Assembly: GCF_033807575.1 (NCBI RefSeq)
Contig: NC_084704.1
Location: 25,459,968-25,523,967 of the forward strand
Direction of reading: 5' to 3'
From: Cydia pomonella
Lineage: Eukaryota > Arthropoda > Insecta > Lepidoptera > Tortricidae
DNA length: 64,000 bases
Position 1 is the first letter of the stretch; each line of letters starts with the position of its first letter. The notes under the pieces were generated by a model, which worked only from the letters and a program-made list of their open reading frames with translations, did not search any database and had not been told where the DNA came from. Made by a program: the position numbers and the translations under genes. Positions 39,695-50,594 of this stretch are shown here, in pieces.

Positions 39695-39800
39695 AGTAAT
39701 GAAATAAACGTATTTGTATTTCTAACATATTTATTTAAAAAAAAAACGCTTCTATTTATTCTTACAAATACAAAAATACAAATACGTTTATTTCATTACT
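39695..39800. repeat. 27-bp perfect inverted repeat next to SINE 5' end
   Basis: Arm 39695-39721 begins AGTAATGAAATAAACG. Arm 39774-39800 is its exact complement and ends CGTTTATTTCATTACT. The left arm covers half of the filler between the SINE head and its target duplication plus the first part of that duplication; the right arm is in the flanking host sequence. Confidence 0.92.
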
Positions 39801-42509
39801 ATTTACAGCAGTTCATAGGTTCTTCTTATTTTTAATGGCTTCCACGTAATCTATGCTGATGTCAAAAGCGTGCTCGTATGACGTTGTTCGGAAGTTTATT
39901 TTTAGTAAAGTGATAGCTGGTCAACTTTACAAATTGTCACAATAGCTTGCAGGGTATTAACTAAAGGTGTCCATGGGAGACCGTAATAACTTAACATCAG
40001 GCGATTCGTTGAAAAAGGCATCTCGACTGATATTAGAATAAAGGTCAAATCGAATTGCTTTTTTTTCAGAGATGTTCCAAATATGAATGCATAACTAAAT
40101 CGACTTTGATGTAGTTATGAAGCAATAACTACATTATCACAGATAAGAAATTTATTGTAACAAAACAGTTTATCGTAATGTTGGCCATTATTTACAGATT
40201 TTGAAGGCATCATAGAGGGTTTATGATATGTGTGTGGATAAAATAATCAATATGACACTTTAAACAACATTAATAAGCTAAAAAATCTCGAGACAACTTC
40301 ACCATTTTCAAATTCAACCGCAAAACCCCTCTTCTGTATTAAAAATACACAACCAGAGTTTTATGTAATATCATTAGTAGACTGGACATCAAAAAGCTTG
40401 GTAAACGATTTATAGCCTGTGTCAAAGTCACGAACGGTTAAAGTCTTAAAAAAGTAAAAAGAAATCTGTTAATAGAAAATCAATCCTATCTCTGCGATTG
40501 GCCACGCTCTGACAGTCATCCTACGTACGCCGCGCCGCCGCGCAACATCGCCCATTTATATGAATTATCTCGAAGTGTGTCAATGGATTCGGCAGTGTTT
40601 TAAAGCATCTTACACGACCCTCTTTCCACAAATATCGTTTGAACGACCCTTTTGTGCACAACCTTCTCGAATTCCCAAAAATAATTAAAGGAGTTTTTTT
40701 GCCAAATTTTTTAACAATAATTAAAATTGCGATAACAATGAACGAAGGTGTCGATTGCGGAGCAAAATTAAATTTTTTAATGACGACCTCCAATATACTT
40801 GGATTTTGTTATAGCAATTATTTTTATTTTGGGTTGACGCGTATTCTATTTCAAAATCACAACCAAGGCTTAACTCGAGTATCTACCTCTACTGTAAATA
40901 CTTTACAAGAGATAGGTATGTCATGAACATGAACCAACAACACTAGAATTAACTCCGTGATGGTACTGCTCAAAATATGCATACGGGTATGATTTCTTGT
41001 GCAGCTTCGTCTTCTGCTGGATGAACAATTATAGGAAAACAATTTGATAACGTGTAAAGATTTTATCTGACGTAACGTGATAAAACAAATAACTTATGAT
41101 TTTTTTAACTCAAATAAATCTGAGATATTTAGCCAGGCAATTCAATACCCCTTTGTGTGACAAAACTCAGAAAAAGAAATATAAAGGCCAACTCCATAGT
41201 AAGTTTTTGTGTGATCCAAATAAGATAAACAATTTGTCGCCGCGACGACTTGGCGGGCATCGTAATTTCTTGCTCGATTCTCTATTTAGTTATAGAATCG
41301 ATTCGTTTCTTTTAAAAATTAATCGACAGCTTGGTCCAAGCAACCTGTTTTTCTCATCGATTCCAAAAAAAGGAATGTATTGAAATGCCTACGTGAGGCT
41401 AACCAATGCTAACAACAAGCAAAATAAAAATGTTGAACTAAGTCACTTCTTCGTCGCCGAGACACGATGTACCAAACAATTACGACTAAATGAGAATTAC
41501 TTTTTGAGACAAAATAAGAAACATTAAAGTAAAACTTTTATTAAGCAAAGCGCTCAAGCATTACGGGTATTTCAAAGAACAAATAGATTATAGCAGTCAA
41601 AGGAACCGGCAATTCTATTTTAAGAGCGGCAAATGCAAAAATATTACGTATTCAAACAAACCTAATGGGACATTTAAGGGGTGGCAGCGAACTGAAACGG
41701 CAAAGGCCGAAGCTTTTAAGTGTATAATATTTAATTGTGACGCCCTAGGCGTATAATCTCGCCCGGGATAATAGGTTTCTGTTTCGGGACAACCCTCGAC
41801 TGCGACACTTACGAGTGTGATGCCCTGCAGCCAGTCTTCACTGAGACAAATCGGATTATAATCGAGTTTTTTTTAACTGACGAATGTTTTTCCAAGCAAA
41901 GAGTTTCACTCCCCATTCATGTTTCTTTTTTCAAATAACTAATGTATCAATTGTCACATATTGTGTCCTATAATGTAAGTATTCAGCACTTAGAATAACA
42001 CAAAAAGAAAATAAGCTATAAATTTGGACACTCGAATCATAAATTGTAAACGAATGCCGGGATAAAAAATTGAATTCCCTGTTGAGAAAATGTTCCATCA
42101 AAGTAAGCTAAAAACGCGATTCCGTTTATATCTTTTATATCTCGTAAATTGCAGGAGGCGGCAAGCGTTGCATGAAATTGAATAAGCATATTTCGTAAAA
42201 CGTCGACGTTTTCGGAGACAATTGCCTTACCTCACCTACTCTTGCCTCTTCACGAACTTTGTCAATTTTCTTAAAATCTTATTACTGTGTCTCCTGTTCT
42301 TGAGACGCGTATTAAGTTTTTATTCAAATCTTTATGCACTGTCTGTCTGTGTAGACATTCTTTCAACCAGTCCAGTGTTCAATACTGTTTCGTGCAGAAA
42401 TCACTATTAGTACTTATATGGCTACTTTATAAAAGGGGCGATATCTGGTCAAAGAAATTTAATAATCTGAATAAATAAATAAATACAATATAGTTTAGCG
42501 GTAAAAAAA
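39729..42509. other. Intron stretch without recognised features
   Basis: AT-rich intron after the SINE. Frames of up to 95 codons (40639-40926, 41096-41383) lack motifs and splice context. Nothing else is supported. Confidence 0.55.
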
Positions 42510-43290
42510 TATATAAAAGAAATGTCTGGTGGAACCCAAACTAGGCTAAGCCTGTATCTCATTTCAGTACCCCTAGTGAAAATTTAATGGACATCATAAC
42601 GTGACGAACGCGTTTGCGTTAAGTCTAATTTTGTATAGGATTTTGAGTTTCCAAAACGTCCCGCTTGGCGCGCTCTTTCTAAATCCAATACAAAATGAGA
42701 CTAAACGCAAACGCGTACGTCACGTTTCGAAATCGAATTTATTTACACTAGGGGTACTGATAACTGTTTACCATTTGAAAGTTAAGAACTTTTTTAATGC
42801 GTTGTGACGTTGTAAGTTGTTGTATACCTATATCGCCAGACTCACTCGAGTCAGATAAACCCTCTCCACAAGAACAAAGTTCAATAGGTAGTAAAAGTTT
42901 CAACACCTGAAGTCCTGGAAAATGAAACTGATAATCAAAAAAAAAACAAAATCTTTTTATTGTTTACCAGTAACAATTTTTCCATAAAAGAAATATCTGG
43001 TGGCACCAAAACTAGGCTAAGTCTGTATCTTGGGGCCCTGGAGCGCAAAGCAAGTTTAACATTAAGACTAATATGCTATACTTACACTTAACAAAATAGC
43101 ATTAACTATACAATTTATAAAAACAATAACATATTAAATAATTTAAAATGTATAATATTTATACTATTATGAATAAATAACTATGACTATGATTAAACTA
43201 ATAGGTTAAAAAAACGCACATGCAACTAATATGGTGTGTGAATATGTGTGTATGGGTGTGTGTGTATATATGTATGTGTGAGAGAGTTAG
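42510..43290 (+). repeat. Dispersed repeat, partly duplicated around MITE copy 2
   Basis: A ~40-bp block (TCTGGTGGAACCCAAACTAG, continuing GCTAAGCCTGTATCT) at about 42524-42560 recurs with few changes at about 42995-43031. The second copy continues into AT-rich sequence with AATAAATAACTATGACTATG and a TGTG-rich simple repeat at 43234-43280. The MITE at 42568 sits immediately after the first copy. This looks like the 3' part of a dispersed lepidopteran repeat present in two partial copies. Confidence 0.55.
42565..42759. mobile_element. Palindromic MITE copy 2, 189 bp
   Basis: The element 42568-42756 has TACCCCTAGTG ends, left flank CAG (42565-42567) and right flank CTG (42757-42759), so the presumed 3-bp target duplication differs at its middle base. 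The centre is the same as in copies 1 and 3. The arms have accumulated several mismatches. It is closer in sequence to copy 3 than to copy 1. No ORF. Confidence 0.88.
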
Positions 43291-43898
43291 TACCGGTGGA
43301 TCAACTGGCGAGAAGAATGGCCTTCGCGTCCTGATAAATTAAAGACACAAGCCACTTTTCTACTATTGATTTTATTTTTCCCTAATGTGCAGTGTTGTAA
43401 TTCAAGAACTTTACATATATTATTATAAATACGTAGATGTATATAGTCTGGTGAACGAATAATAAATGGCATGATTCATATTAAGTCATCACTCACTCAC
43501 ATAAGACACATACATCTACATGTAATTAGCGAATATAACACTACGTATCTTAAATCAAACCGTATTACCCTTTTGAACTCAATTTAATAATAACGTACAT
43601 TGCGAGTGGCAGGGCAGACACGTTTTTACTGCGAAGTAGGACGTCGAATATTAATTTGGCAAGTGCCACACTTGCGCGATTCTGTTTGATCTGAATCCCC
43701 GTAGAACACTAATGACATTTTCCGGGACGGCACACTTGTATCCTGAATATGAACTTTAATTTGAATTGTGGTGGTACGACTTGCGTCCTGTATTTGTAAT
43801 TATTGTTGTGTTGGCGAACGCGAGTCAATTTACTTGTTTTAGTTATATAGACGTACCTAAATTAGGACATTTATTATACTGTCTATATTTGCCAACAG

Positions 43899-44029
43899 AA
43901 TCCCTCGCCCAAGAGCTGGAGATGGAGCGCAAGTCCCGGCAGCAGGCCATGGAGCGCGACGTGAAGAGCCCGCTGTCAGAGCGTGCCAGTTACTACAAAA
44001 ACTCGGTGTTGTTCAGCTCGGCCACTTAG
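43899..44029 (+). CDS. dac: dachshund terminal coding exon with stop
   Basis: Last coding exon. After AG at 43897-43898 the frame completes a Glu codon and reads SLAQELEMERKSRQQAMERD, then VKSPLSERASYYKNSVLF and SSAT before TAG at 44027-44029. The acidic/basic helix and the YYKNSVLF ending look like the Dachshund C-terminus. It is in phase with the exon at 35167 (phase 1). The GC-rich coding part contrasts with the AT-rich intron before it. An ATG at 43766 opens a longer frame in the intron, but the splice acceptor and phase make the 43899 boundary the likely one. Confidence 0.9.
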
Positions 44030-45505
44030 CTACCCGACGCCGGGGCCGCCGAACACCCCCAGGAGCAAGACAAGCCTGACGAGACCAGGAAACCCATTAT
44101 CAGCGTCAAACCCGAATTCAGGGAAAAATAATATCCAAAGATTTATTGGAGACTCAATTCGACGGTCCCTAGTGATTATTTCGACTTAGCGAATGGTCGA
44201 AAACAATATGTTCATGTACATTAAATGTTCATCCGATTGTTTATTATAGTCAAGTTTTTCGTATAAAGATCTCGATGAAGTAAGTTGTACTTCTCTGTTT
44301 TGAGATTAAAAAGCACTACAGTAATGTAAATATTGTTATTGAAGTTAGATATGTAGATTTCGTGGCGAAGTCTCATGACCTCTTCTTCCATAGTAAAATT
44401 TGTAAATATCGCTTTATATTTAAATAAGTAAGTCTAACTGTTTATCGACGATTTACGTAATTTATTCGTCAACATTTAATCTTTAACGAGAGTACCTTTT
44501 AACTATTGCCATATTTATAAATTAAGAATGGATCAGTTTCGTTTTATTTTCATGATTTCACTGTAAGTACATGTTTTGTATTCCAAGAGTATTTGAGTAC
44601 CTACCTTACATATCTTAAGCTTTGGGCAATTAATAATCAAATTGGGCTCTTTAATAAATTGATCACGGAAACGGTAGGAATTGATCAAAGACTGTTTTTT
44701 GGGATTTTTCTCGTGTTCTGCAAGTTGGCTCAAGCTGGTTTTTATCAAGTACTATTTGAGTTCCTAAAGTATTTTTGTTCAGTGAAACTAAATTATATTT
44801 TAGGTGGTACCTGTCATTTTTCGTATAATATACGAATTCGTCGACCATATTGAGAAATAATAGGATTATATTGTGATCTTCTATGATGTAATTTATTCAA
44901 TTTTAGTGCAATGATTAGATTTAACTTTTACTATGTATAGGTATCTGCATTACCTTTCGATAAGTTCTTTACGTTAGCTGTTTACAATTACACATTTATA
45001 CAATTGAAATTTATGGACTGAACACAGAAGAGACAGATTTGCGTACAATATAACCTAAGTGTTTACTTTAAAGTTTGGTGGCGTAGACGCTGTATAAATA
45101 ATTATAATCGCTGTATCTCATATCCATAACGAAGAGTAATGTATGGGTAGCTATTACCTTACATTAAGTGCGGTAGTTTTTAACATTATATATAAAGTAT
45201 AAATGATAGTGTTATTTATATGATTAGTTTACGGGAGGACTTTAAATGTCTTAAATAACTTACATAAGATTTAGAGATCGTATCTGGTGTGATATTGGCG
45301 CTTGGCTATAGCCAAGATTATAATAAATTGTAGCATAAACATGAAGTACTTTTGTACTTTGTGGAGGGCTGGCTTATTCTGGACATCTTCATATTGTTAC
45401 TAGTTCGGAGGGAATAGTCAAGCGTCGACGCGATCGCGAGCACGCGCTGGATGCGACGTTTCATCAGTAATGGGTAATGAATAAAACTTAGTTGTTACTA
45501 TAAAT
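44030..45505 (+). other. dac: dachshund 3' UTR (extent inferred)
   Basis: Sequence after the stop codon is AT-rich, free of recognisable transposons and lacks coding signals, as expected of a long 3' UTR. Candidate poly(A) signals are ATTAAA at 44305, AATAAA at 45322 and AATAAA at 45480, the last followed by GT-rich sequence (about 45517-45550). The end is set a little past the last strong signal and is an inference; a longer UTR reaching about 45.85 kb is possible. Confidence 0.55.
45480..45485 (+). terminator. Candidate polyadenylation signal of dac
   Basis: AATAAA at 45480-45485 with a GTGTGACTGTATGG-type G/T-rich element about 35-50 nt downstream. An alternative AATAAA lies at 45322-45327. 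Choice between them needs transcript ends. Confidence 0.4.
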
Positions 45506-46233
45506 GTTTAGCTGAGCATGTGTGACTGTATGGAGAGAGTGAATGTGGTACTTTTGTATCAGTTACATTTCATTTCCTCGGCATAATGTAGGGACGACAA
45601 TACTAACATAACATAGAACAAATGAATAGTGTATTTTGCTCGAACTGTCAACAATTCCAGTATTGTCTACTGATACTTTTATTCCGGCAGATATTGAGGC
45701 TTTATGTATAACCTTAATATTCAACTTTGTTTGTTGTATGCAATTTTGAGAGCAAGTGTTATTTATTATTTCTATTATAATTATTTTACTTAAAAATTGT
45801 GTGTGTGCCTTGTATCGTAGATGAAAATATCAAGATTAAAAAAGTGAAAACATCATTTTGTGATTTTTTTTTCATAGTATTAACTAACGTTATGTATCCT
45901 CTTTTACTCAAATCAAAACCATCATTATGTTTGACTTGAAGCGTTAAAGAACTTGCATGTGATTTTCGTTACATTACGCTATTTGATCGATCACCAGAAG
46001 TCATTGTACTCTGTATGTAGCAATGTATCAAATATTGCATGCATGTTCTTGAACCGTCTAAATGGTGCTTTATTGACGAAACATACAAAAGTCTTGACAA
46101 AATTACTCTCGGCACACTAGAGGTAAAAGTAGCTATTTATGTACGGTGCGAGTTCACTGTTGTGCAGTTTAAGTGGCAGCCGAGTAAGAAGGTTGATGCG
46201 GCAGGTCTAATGAGGAACTTTTAGACTTCATGC

Positions 46234-46703
46234 GGTGTTGCTAGTGTTGGTAGGAACTCATGTCTTTTGAGTCTGAATTTGAAGAACTCGACTCGTTTTT
46301 ACGAAACTCGGCGCTTAAAAAACTTCCGAGTCGTTTAAGTCCCGAGGCGAGTCACTTATTGTGTCTTTTTTAAGAGAGCTCAAAAGGACTCGAGCCTCCG
46401 AATAAAGAATCCGTCAACAATTTCATAGGTTTAACCTAAACAAAAGTAAGGAAATTTTGGGTTATTGTATTATGTGTGTGCTAGATAACTAACTTATTAG
46501 TTAAAGACAAAGGATTTCGAAATTTTGCAAACAAAAAAATAGAGACTTCTCTGAAAAGGACTCAAGTCTCTACAAAAGACTCGAGTCTCTAACAAGTTGA
46601 AAAGAACTCGAGTTTAGACTTAATATGTGAGTCTGAAAAACTGAGTCGAGTCTCAAAGCAGAGGACTCAAAGGAATCGAGTGTTAACCAACACTAGGTGT
46701 TGC
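46234..46703. mobile_element. hAT-type MITE, 454 bp, 8-bp target duplication
   Basis: The element is 46242-46695. It starts TAGTGTTGGT and ends ACCAACACTA, perfect inverted ends. Both sides carry GGTGTTGC (46234-46241 and 46696-46703), an 8-bp target duplication. TAG-type ends with 8-bp duplication define the hAT superfamily. There is no transposase, so it is non-autonomous. The interior is packed with repeats of GAGTC/GACTC and ACTCGAGTC, often as local palindromes, particularly at 46255-46400 and 46550-46680. Confidence 0.9.
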
Positions 46704-47484
46704 TGCAAGCCTCCCGAAAGGTGTTGTTTATGTTGTATAATGATTTTGTTGGCTTAAATGGATAAAACTCTGGAGGTCTAGGGCACAAATTCGATATGGG
46801 TTTCAAATCCAACACGTTACTAGGGACGACATACGAGAATATTCGCCCGACAGATGCGTGATGAGTTTGGTGATGAGACAATCGTAGATTGTTAACCAAG
46901 GGATGAAAGGCACTCATTTCAGCAAGGTAGTTTGGCGCTCGAACGCAGTAAGACTCTACTTTTCATTTCGAATACGAGAAAAGTAAAATTCAGTACAGTT
47001 AATATCAGAATGGAAACTGTGCATCAACATCAACAACATTTGAAACCATATTTTAATTACTTATCGTAAAAATTTTTTAAAAAAAAGCCCACTTGGGAGG
47101 CTCTAGAGCCTGAGTATCATTTTCTGCACACTTCATAGAACAAAAATGACCCGCTTTCAAACCATGAGAAATGAAAATACTTATTGATTATAGAAGGGAT
47201 GTAAAGTCTAATAAAATAGTTTGTTATAATATGACAGTTGAAATTTATCTTGGACTTTATACTTTTATTTAATGAATGAATCTTAGCAGCTTAGGTCGAG
47301 ATAATAAAAATGACTAAATAAAATGCAAACTATATTACATAGTTCTTACCCATTGATTTTTGAAGAATGTATCCCGGGGGTTCCCTACTAATATAAAAGA
47401 GATAATATGAATATAAATTTAATTGTATTTATTGCCGCTCAAGTCAAGGCAAGCCGAATAGAGACCCCAAAAAAGTTAAAAAAA
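46704..47484. other. Intergenic stretch without recognised features
   Basis: AT-rich sequence downstream of dac; a 74-codon - strand frame at 46693-46917 partly overlaps the hAT element and has no motif. Nothing else is supported. Confidence 0.5.
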
Positions 47485-47972
47485 AGCGGCCAAGAGCATG
47501 TCATGTGAGCAGTGTAGGGTTCCGTAGTTACACACCCGTAACAGTACTCACAGTAGACTGCCTTGAACGGGGGCTATTCTATTAGTAAGCATTATGTCAG
47601 CAAAAGGGAGTACCTTCGCGGCGCTTAAGCTTTACTTTCCCGATATTTTTCATATTTTTTTTGGGCCTATATTTCAAAAGTTAGAGAAGGAAGCTGCTTT
47701 TTTCCATCCATAAAAAAACTCTTCAACCATATCGTGTGGGATATCCAACGATATCCCACACGATAGGGTTGAAGAGTTTTTTTTAATCCCCACTTTAGGT
47801 GTAGGGGAGGCATACAATTTTTTCAGTTTTTATTTTACCACTTTTATATATCCATACCAAATTGCAGCTTTCTAGCAGTAACGACCACTAAGCAAAGCCG
47901 CGGACGCCGGACAGACAGACGACGTGGCAAAACCATAAGGGTTTCTAGTTAACTTCGAACCGTAAAAAGAAG
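47485..47972 (+). mobile_element. Dispersed moth repeat of the GGTTCCGTAG type
   Basis: It begins GCGGCCAAGAGCATGTCATG with AGGGTTCCGTAGTTACAC, and ends with a CGGACGCCGGACAGACAGAC run and AAGGGTTTCTAGTTAACTTC then GAACCGTAAAAAG. The layout is similar to the repeats at 11690 and 17107, but it is a different subfamily. It carries an extra inverted copy of part of itself (hairpin 47712-47783). No coding capacity. Confidence 0.6.
47712..47783. repeat. 33-bp near-perfect hairpin with 6-nt loop
   Basis: Arms 47712-47744 and 47751-47783 pair over 33 positions with one mismatch around the loop CCAACG. The stem includes CTCTTCAACC and ATCGTGTGGGATAT. The adjacency and tiny loop point to a fold-back duplication inside the repeat. 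Confidence 0.95.
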
Positions 47973-48077
47973 GAGCTCTCCTTTTTATCGGACGCTAGGC
48001 GAAAAAAAGTGTAAGATATTTCTGTCGCAAAAACCTGTCACGATCCTTTCTTAAGTTCGTTTTAACGATTGAGAATG

Positions 48078-48717
48078 CCTTTTGTCCGGGTCTGCCTAAA
48101 ACGTAGTCTGACTAATTCGCGTTATGCCATGACCAACCGAGAAATAGGCGCACTGAGGCTTAGGCCTAATGAGTTTATGTCCAAATGCGAATCTGGCACA
48201 AGAAGACTTAGGCCTCTTGCATTATTGTCCAAAAGCGAATCTGGCACAGTGAGACTTACACTTATGTATTAAGTTTTTATCCGAAAGCGAATCTAGTGTT
48301 ACTTCTCCTATAATTGATTTTTTCTAATCGTTTGTTTTTCATAATCATTTCCTCTTAAACGTAACTAGACTATTTCTGGGTAGTTTACCCTTCGGGCATT
48401 TGAAGCTATCTACCTAACGAACCTAACCTACCTTTTGACTAATTGTGACTTCTCTGAAAACATTACACTTTGGGGGACGACTAGGAATTTCGCTACGCGG
48501 AACAAACGCGTTTAGGGTATAGATCGAGCTACTCACTGGTAATTAGGCGTATCGCGAAATGGACAAACAGCTACTTAGGCTTACTGCGTTTGGGACATAT
48601 TGCGAAATAGGTAATATAAGTAATAGGTCAATTGCGATTAAGACGAGTAGCGAATTTCAAATGAAGTTTTGTCATAATGCGAATTAGACTACGTTTTAGG
48701 CAGACCCGGACAAAAGG
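48078..48717. mobile_element. Unclassified 640-bp TIR element
   Basis: The terminal inverted repeats start CCTTTTGTCCGGGTCTGCCT at 48078 and end with the complement at 48717. They match over about 32 nt without a break and for ~15 more after a 4-nt indel (through ATTCGC). The interior has related units around GCGAATCTGGCACA at 48187 and 48235 (48-nt step) and a weaker one at 48287, plus recurring GCGAAATAGG-like and CTTAGGC motifs. No transposase. I find no target duplication outside the ends, so the superfamily is unknown. Confidence 0.8.
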
Positions 48718-49140
48718 GTTCCAATTCCAACCGAGTGTTCCACGACACTCACGCATGTTTTCATTCTAAATCATTATAGTTATTATACCTTCCAGTTTTG
48801 TTTCAATGGGCCTATTTTTGCCAGATTCCATTTCTGAAGATGATTACCTAATTAATTAGTGCAATGGGCCTGTGGATGAAGGCCAGAACGGAAATAATGT
48901 ATCCTTGCCATATTTATATTCATTCAAGGGAAGTTGTCAGGAGTTACAATGGTAATAAATAAAAGGGTGATGGACGGAAAACTTATTATATATCTACGTA
49001 GAGATAGACCAAGCTAAATTGGCAGCGGTTTTCATTGCCCATGCGATGCAAGTGTTATTTTAAACGTCAATTATCTATGAAATTATGGCTTTTACTCTAC
49101 ACTTCTACCGTCTGGACTACCAAAATCGATACCAACTTAC

Positions 49141-49148
49141 GCACACGC

Positions 49149-49213
<65 letters not shown>
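49141..49213. repeat. CA microsatellite
   Basis: About 36 CA units, the first few interrupted by G (GCACACGCACACGCAC). A 110-codon frame through it, with a run of Thr-His pairs, is an artefact of the repeat. Confidence 0.97.
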
Positions 49214-49214
<1 letters not shown>

Positions 49215-49430
49215 TTTTATCATAACACAAAAGTCAAGGAAAATGGGGCCTACATTTGTGTGGAGAAGCGGTCGTCTACTATCCTATTTTATCTACCATT
49301 TATGAAAATAGTAACACTCCTAAGCGGAGATATTAGAGTCCTGGACCGTAGGCTTTACGGAATTTAATGTGATTATTAAGAAAAATATTATAAATAATAT
49401 GCGATTTTAATATTGTTTATACTATTATGG

Positions 49431-49433
<3 letters not shown>

Positions 49434-49474
<41 letters not shown>
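49434..49474. repeat. TA microsatellite
   Basis: About 20 alternating AT dinucleotides at the left edge of the dispersed repeat that starts near 49475. Confidence 0.95.
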
Positions 49475-49475
<1 letters not shown>

Positions 49476-50010
49476 TACGTCGGTGGCAAACAAGCATACG
49501 GCCCGCCTGATGGTAAGCAGTTTCCGTAGCCTATGTACGCCTGCAACTCCGGAGGAGTTACATGCGCGTTGCCGACCCTAAACCCCCCTCCCCCTCGTTG
49601 AGCTCTGGCAACCTTACTCACCGGTAGGAACACAACACTATGAGTAGGGTCTAGTGTTATATGGCTGCGGTTTTCTGTAAGGTGGAGGTACTTCCCCAGT
49701 TGGGCTCTGCTCTAGATCTGTACCCCTAGTGTAAATTTTATCGACATCATAACGTGACGAACGCGTTTGCGTTAAGTCTCATTTTGTATAGGATTTTGAG
49801 TTTCCAAAACGTCCCGCTTGGCGCGCTCTTTCTAAATCCAATACAAAATGAGACTAAACGCAAACGCGTACGTCACGTTTCAAAATCGAATTTATTTACA
49901 CTAGGGGTACTGGAATAACATCCGCTGTGCTGTGTCCTACCACACAAAGCGAGATGACATTCACAATGCCCATACCTCTCTTTTGGACGTAGTTTAAGGA
50001 CGTACCCGGA
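49475..50010 (+). mobile_element. Dispersed moth repeat interrupted by MITE copy 3
   Basis: It begins ACGTCGGTGGCAAACAAGCA and runs through GCCCGCCTGATGGTAAGCAG and CTTACTCACCGGTAGGAACA to TCTGCTCTAGATCT, then resumes after the MITE with GGAATAACATCCGCTGTGCT and CCACACAAAGCGAGATGACA. Continuity across the MITE shows the repeat was present first. GC content is higher than the surroundings. No protein is recognised. Class unknown; it is of a type commonly dispersed in moth genomes. Confidence 0.65.
49718..49912. mobile_element. Palindromic MITE copy 3, 189 bp, CTG target duplication
   Basis: The element is 49721-49909, flanked by CTG at 49718-49720 and 49910-49912. Ends are TACCCCTAGTGTAAAT and ATTTACACTAGGGGTA. 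Length is identical to copies 1 and 2. It is nested in the repeat 49475-50010. The arms carry several mismatches, and substitutions are largely shared with copy 2. Confidence 0.9.
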
Positions 50011-50167
50011 TCCATAATTCAATGGTCGTGATACTCATGAAAAATATTTAACCAAAGACGAATCGTTTTTTACAAGTTTTTATTTAACTTGCCCTGTTAG
50101 TATGTATGTATGTTTGTGTGGGTCAAATCTTGTAAGATAAATTTGACCCACTTCCCAGTTAATACAA

Positions 50168-50527
50168 TACAGTACCGGCCAATAATATATCACCTCCATG
50201 TTTTTACGGTATAACTTTTATTTGTGAGTGTCTTCCACCTCACAACTTTAGGTAGACTGGTAGTCCCTTTGTGCGAGCGATGAGAAAAAAATGGTTCCAT
50301 GTAATGGTTATTACATAGAAGTTTTTTTGTTTTAATGTATGTCAACTTCATTTTTTTATTGGAGCTTGTTTAGTAATATGCTGAGTCTCTTATTGTAATT
50401 CGGTGTTTCATTGCAGTATTCATTATATATTTATATATGATAACTATTAAATTATGCAATCTACAGACTAACCTATATTGTTACACACAAAACACACAAA
50501 GGTGATATATTATTTGCCGGTACTGTA
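50168..50527. mobile_element. Mariner-type MITE, 356 bp, TA target duplication
   Basis: The element 50170-50525 begins CAGTACCGGCCAATAATATA and ends with the near-exact complement (TATATTATTTGCCGGTACTG). The terminal inverted repeats run about 26 nt with one mismatch. TA lies on both sides (50168-50169 and 50526-50527), as in Tc1/mariner elements. The interior is AT-rich without an ORF. Confidence 0.88.
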
Positions 50528-50594
50528 TTATGGTGCCATCGAACTGATCTGATGATGGAGATAGGAGGTGGCCAAGGGAAGTCTGTGATATGGA

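Larger units (their letters stand above)
35371..43898 (+). other. dac: 8.5-kb intron of dachshund
   Basis: A phase-1 intron, GTGAGT at 35371 to TTTGCCAACAG ending at 43898. It contains a LINE reverse transcriptase remnant (36120-37241), a SINE with target duplications (39338-39728), a MITE (42568-42756) and flanking dispersed repeats (42510-43290). The stretches 35377-36119, 37242-39337 and 39801-42509 show only AT-rich sequence, a short CA run at about 37757-37770 and chance frames. Confidence 0.8.

Noticed and set aside
43766..44029. 87-codon ATG frame as an independent short gene.
   Set aside because: Its first half is AT-rich intron; the second half after the AG at 43897-43898 continues dac in phase, so it is the terminal exon.
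49035..49367. 110-codon frame with a Thr-His run.
   Set aside because: Produced by the CA microsatellite.
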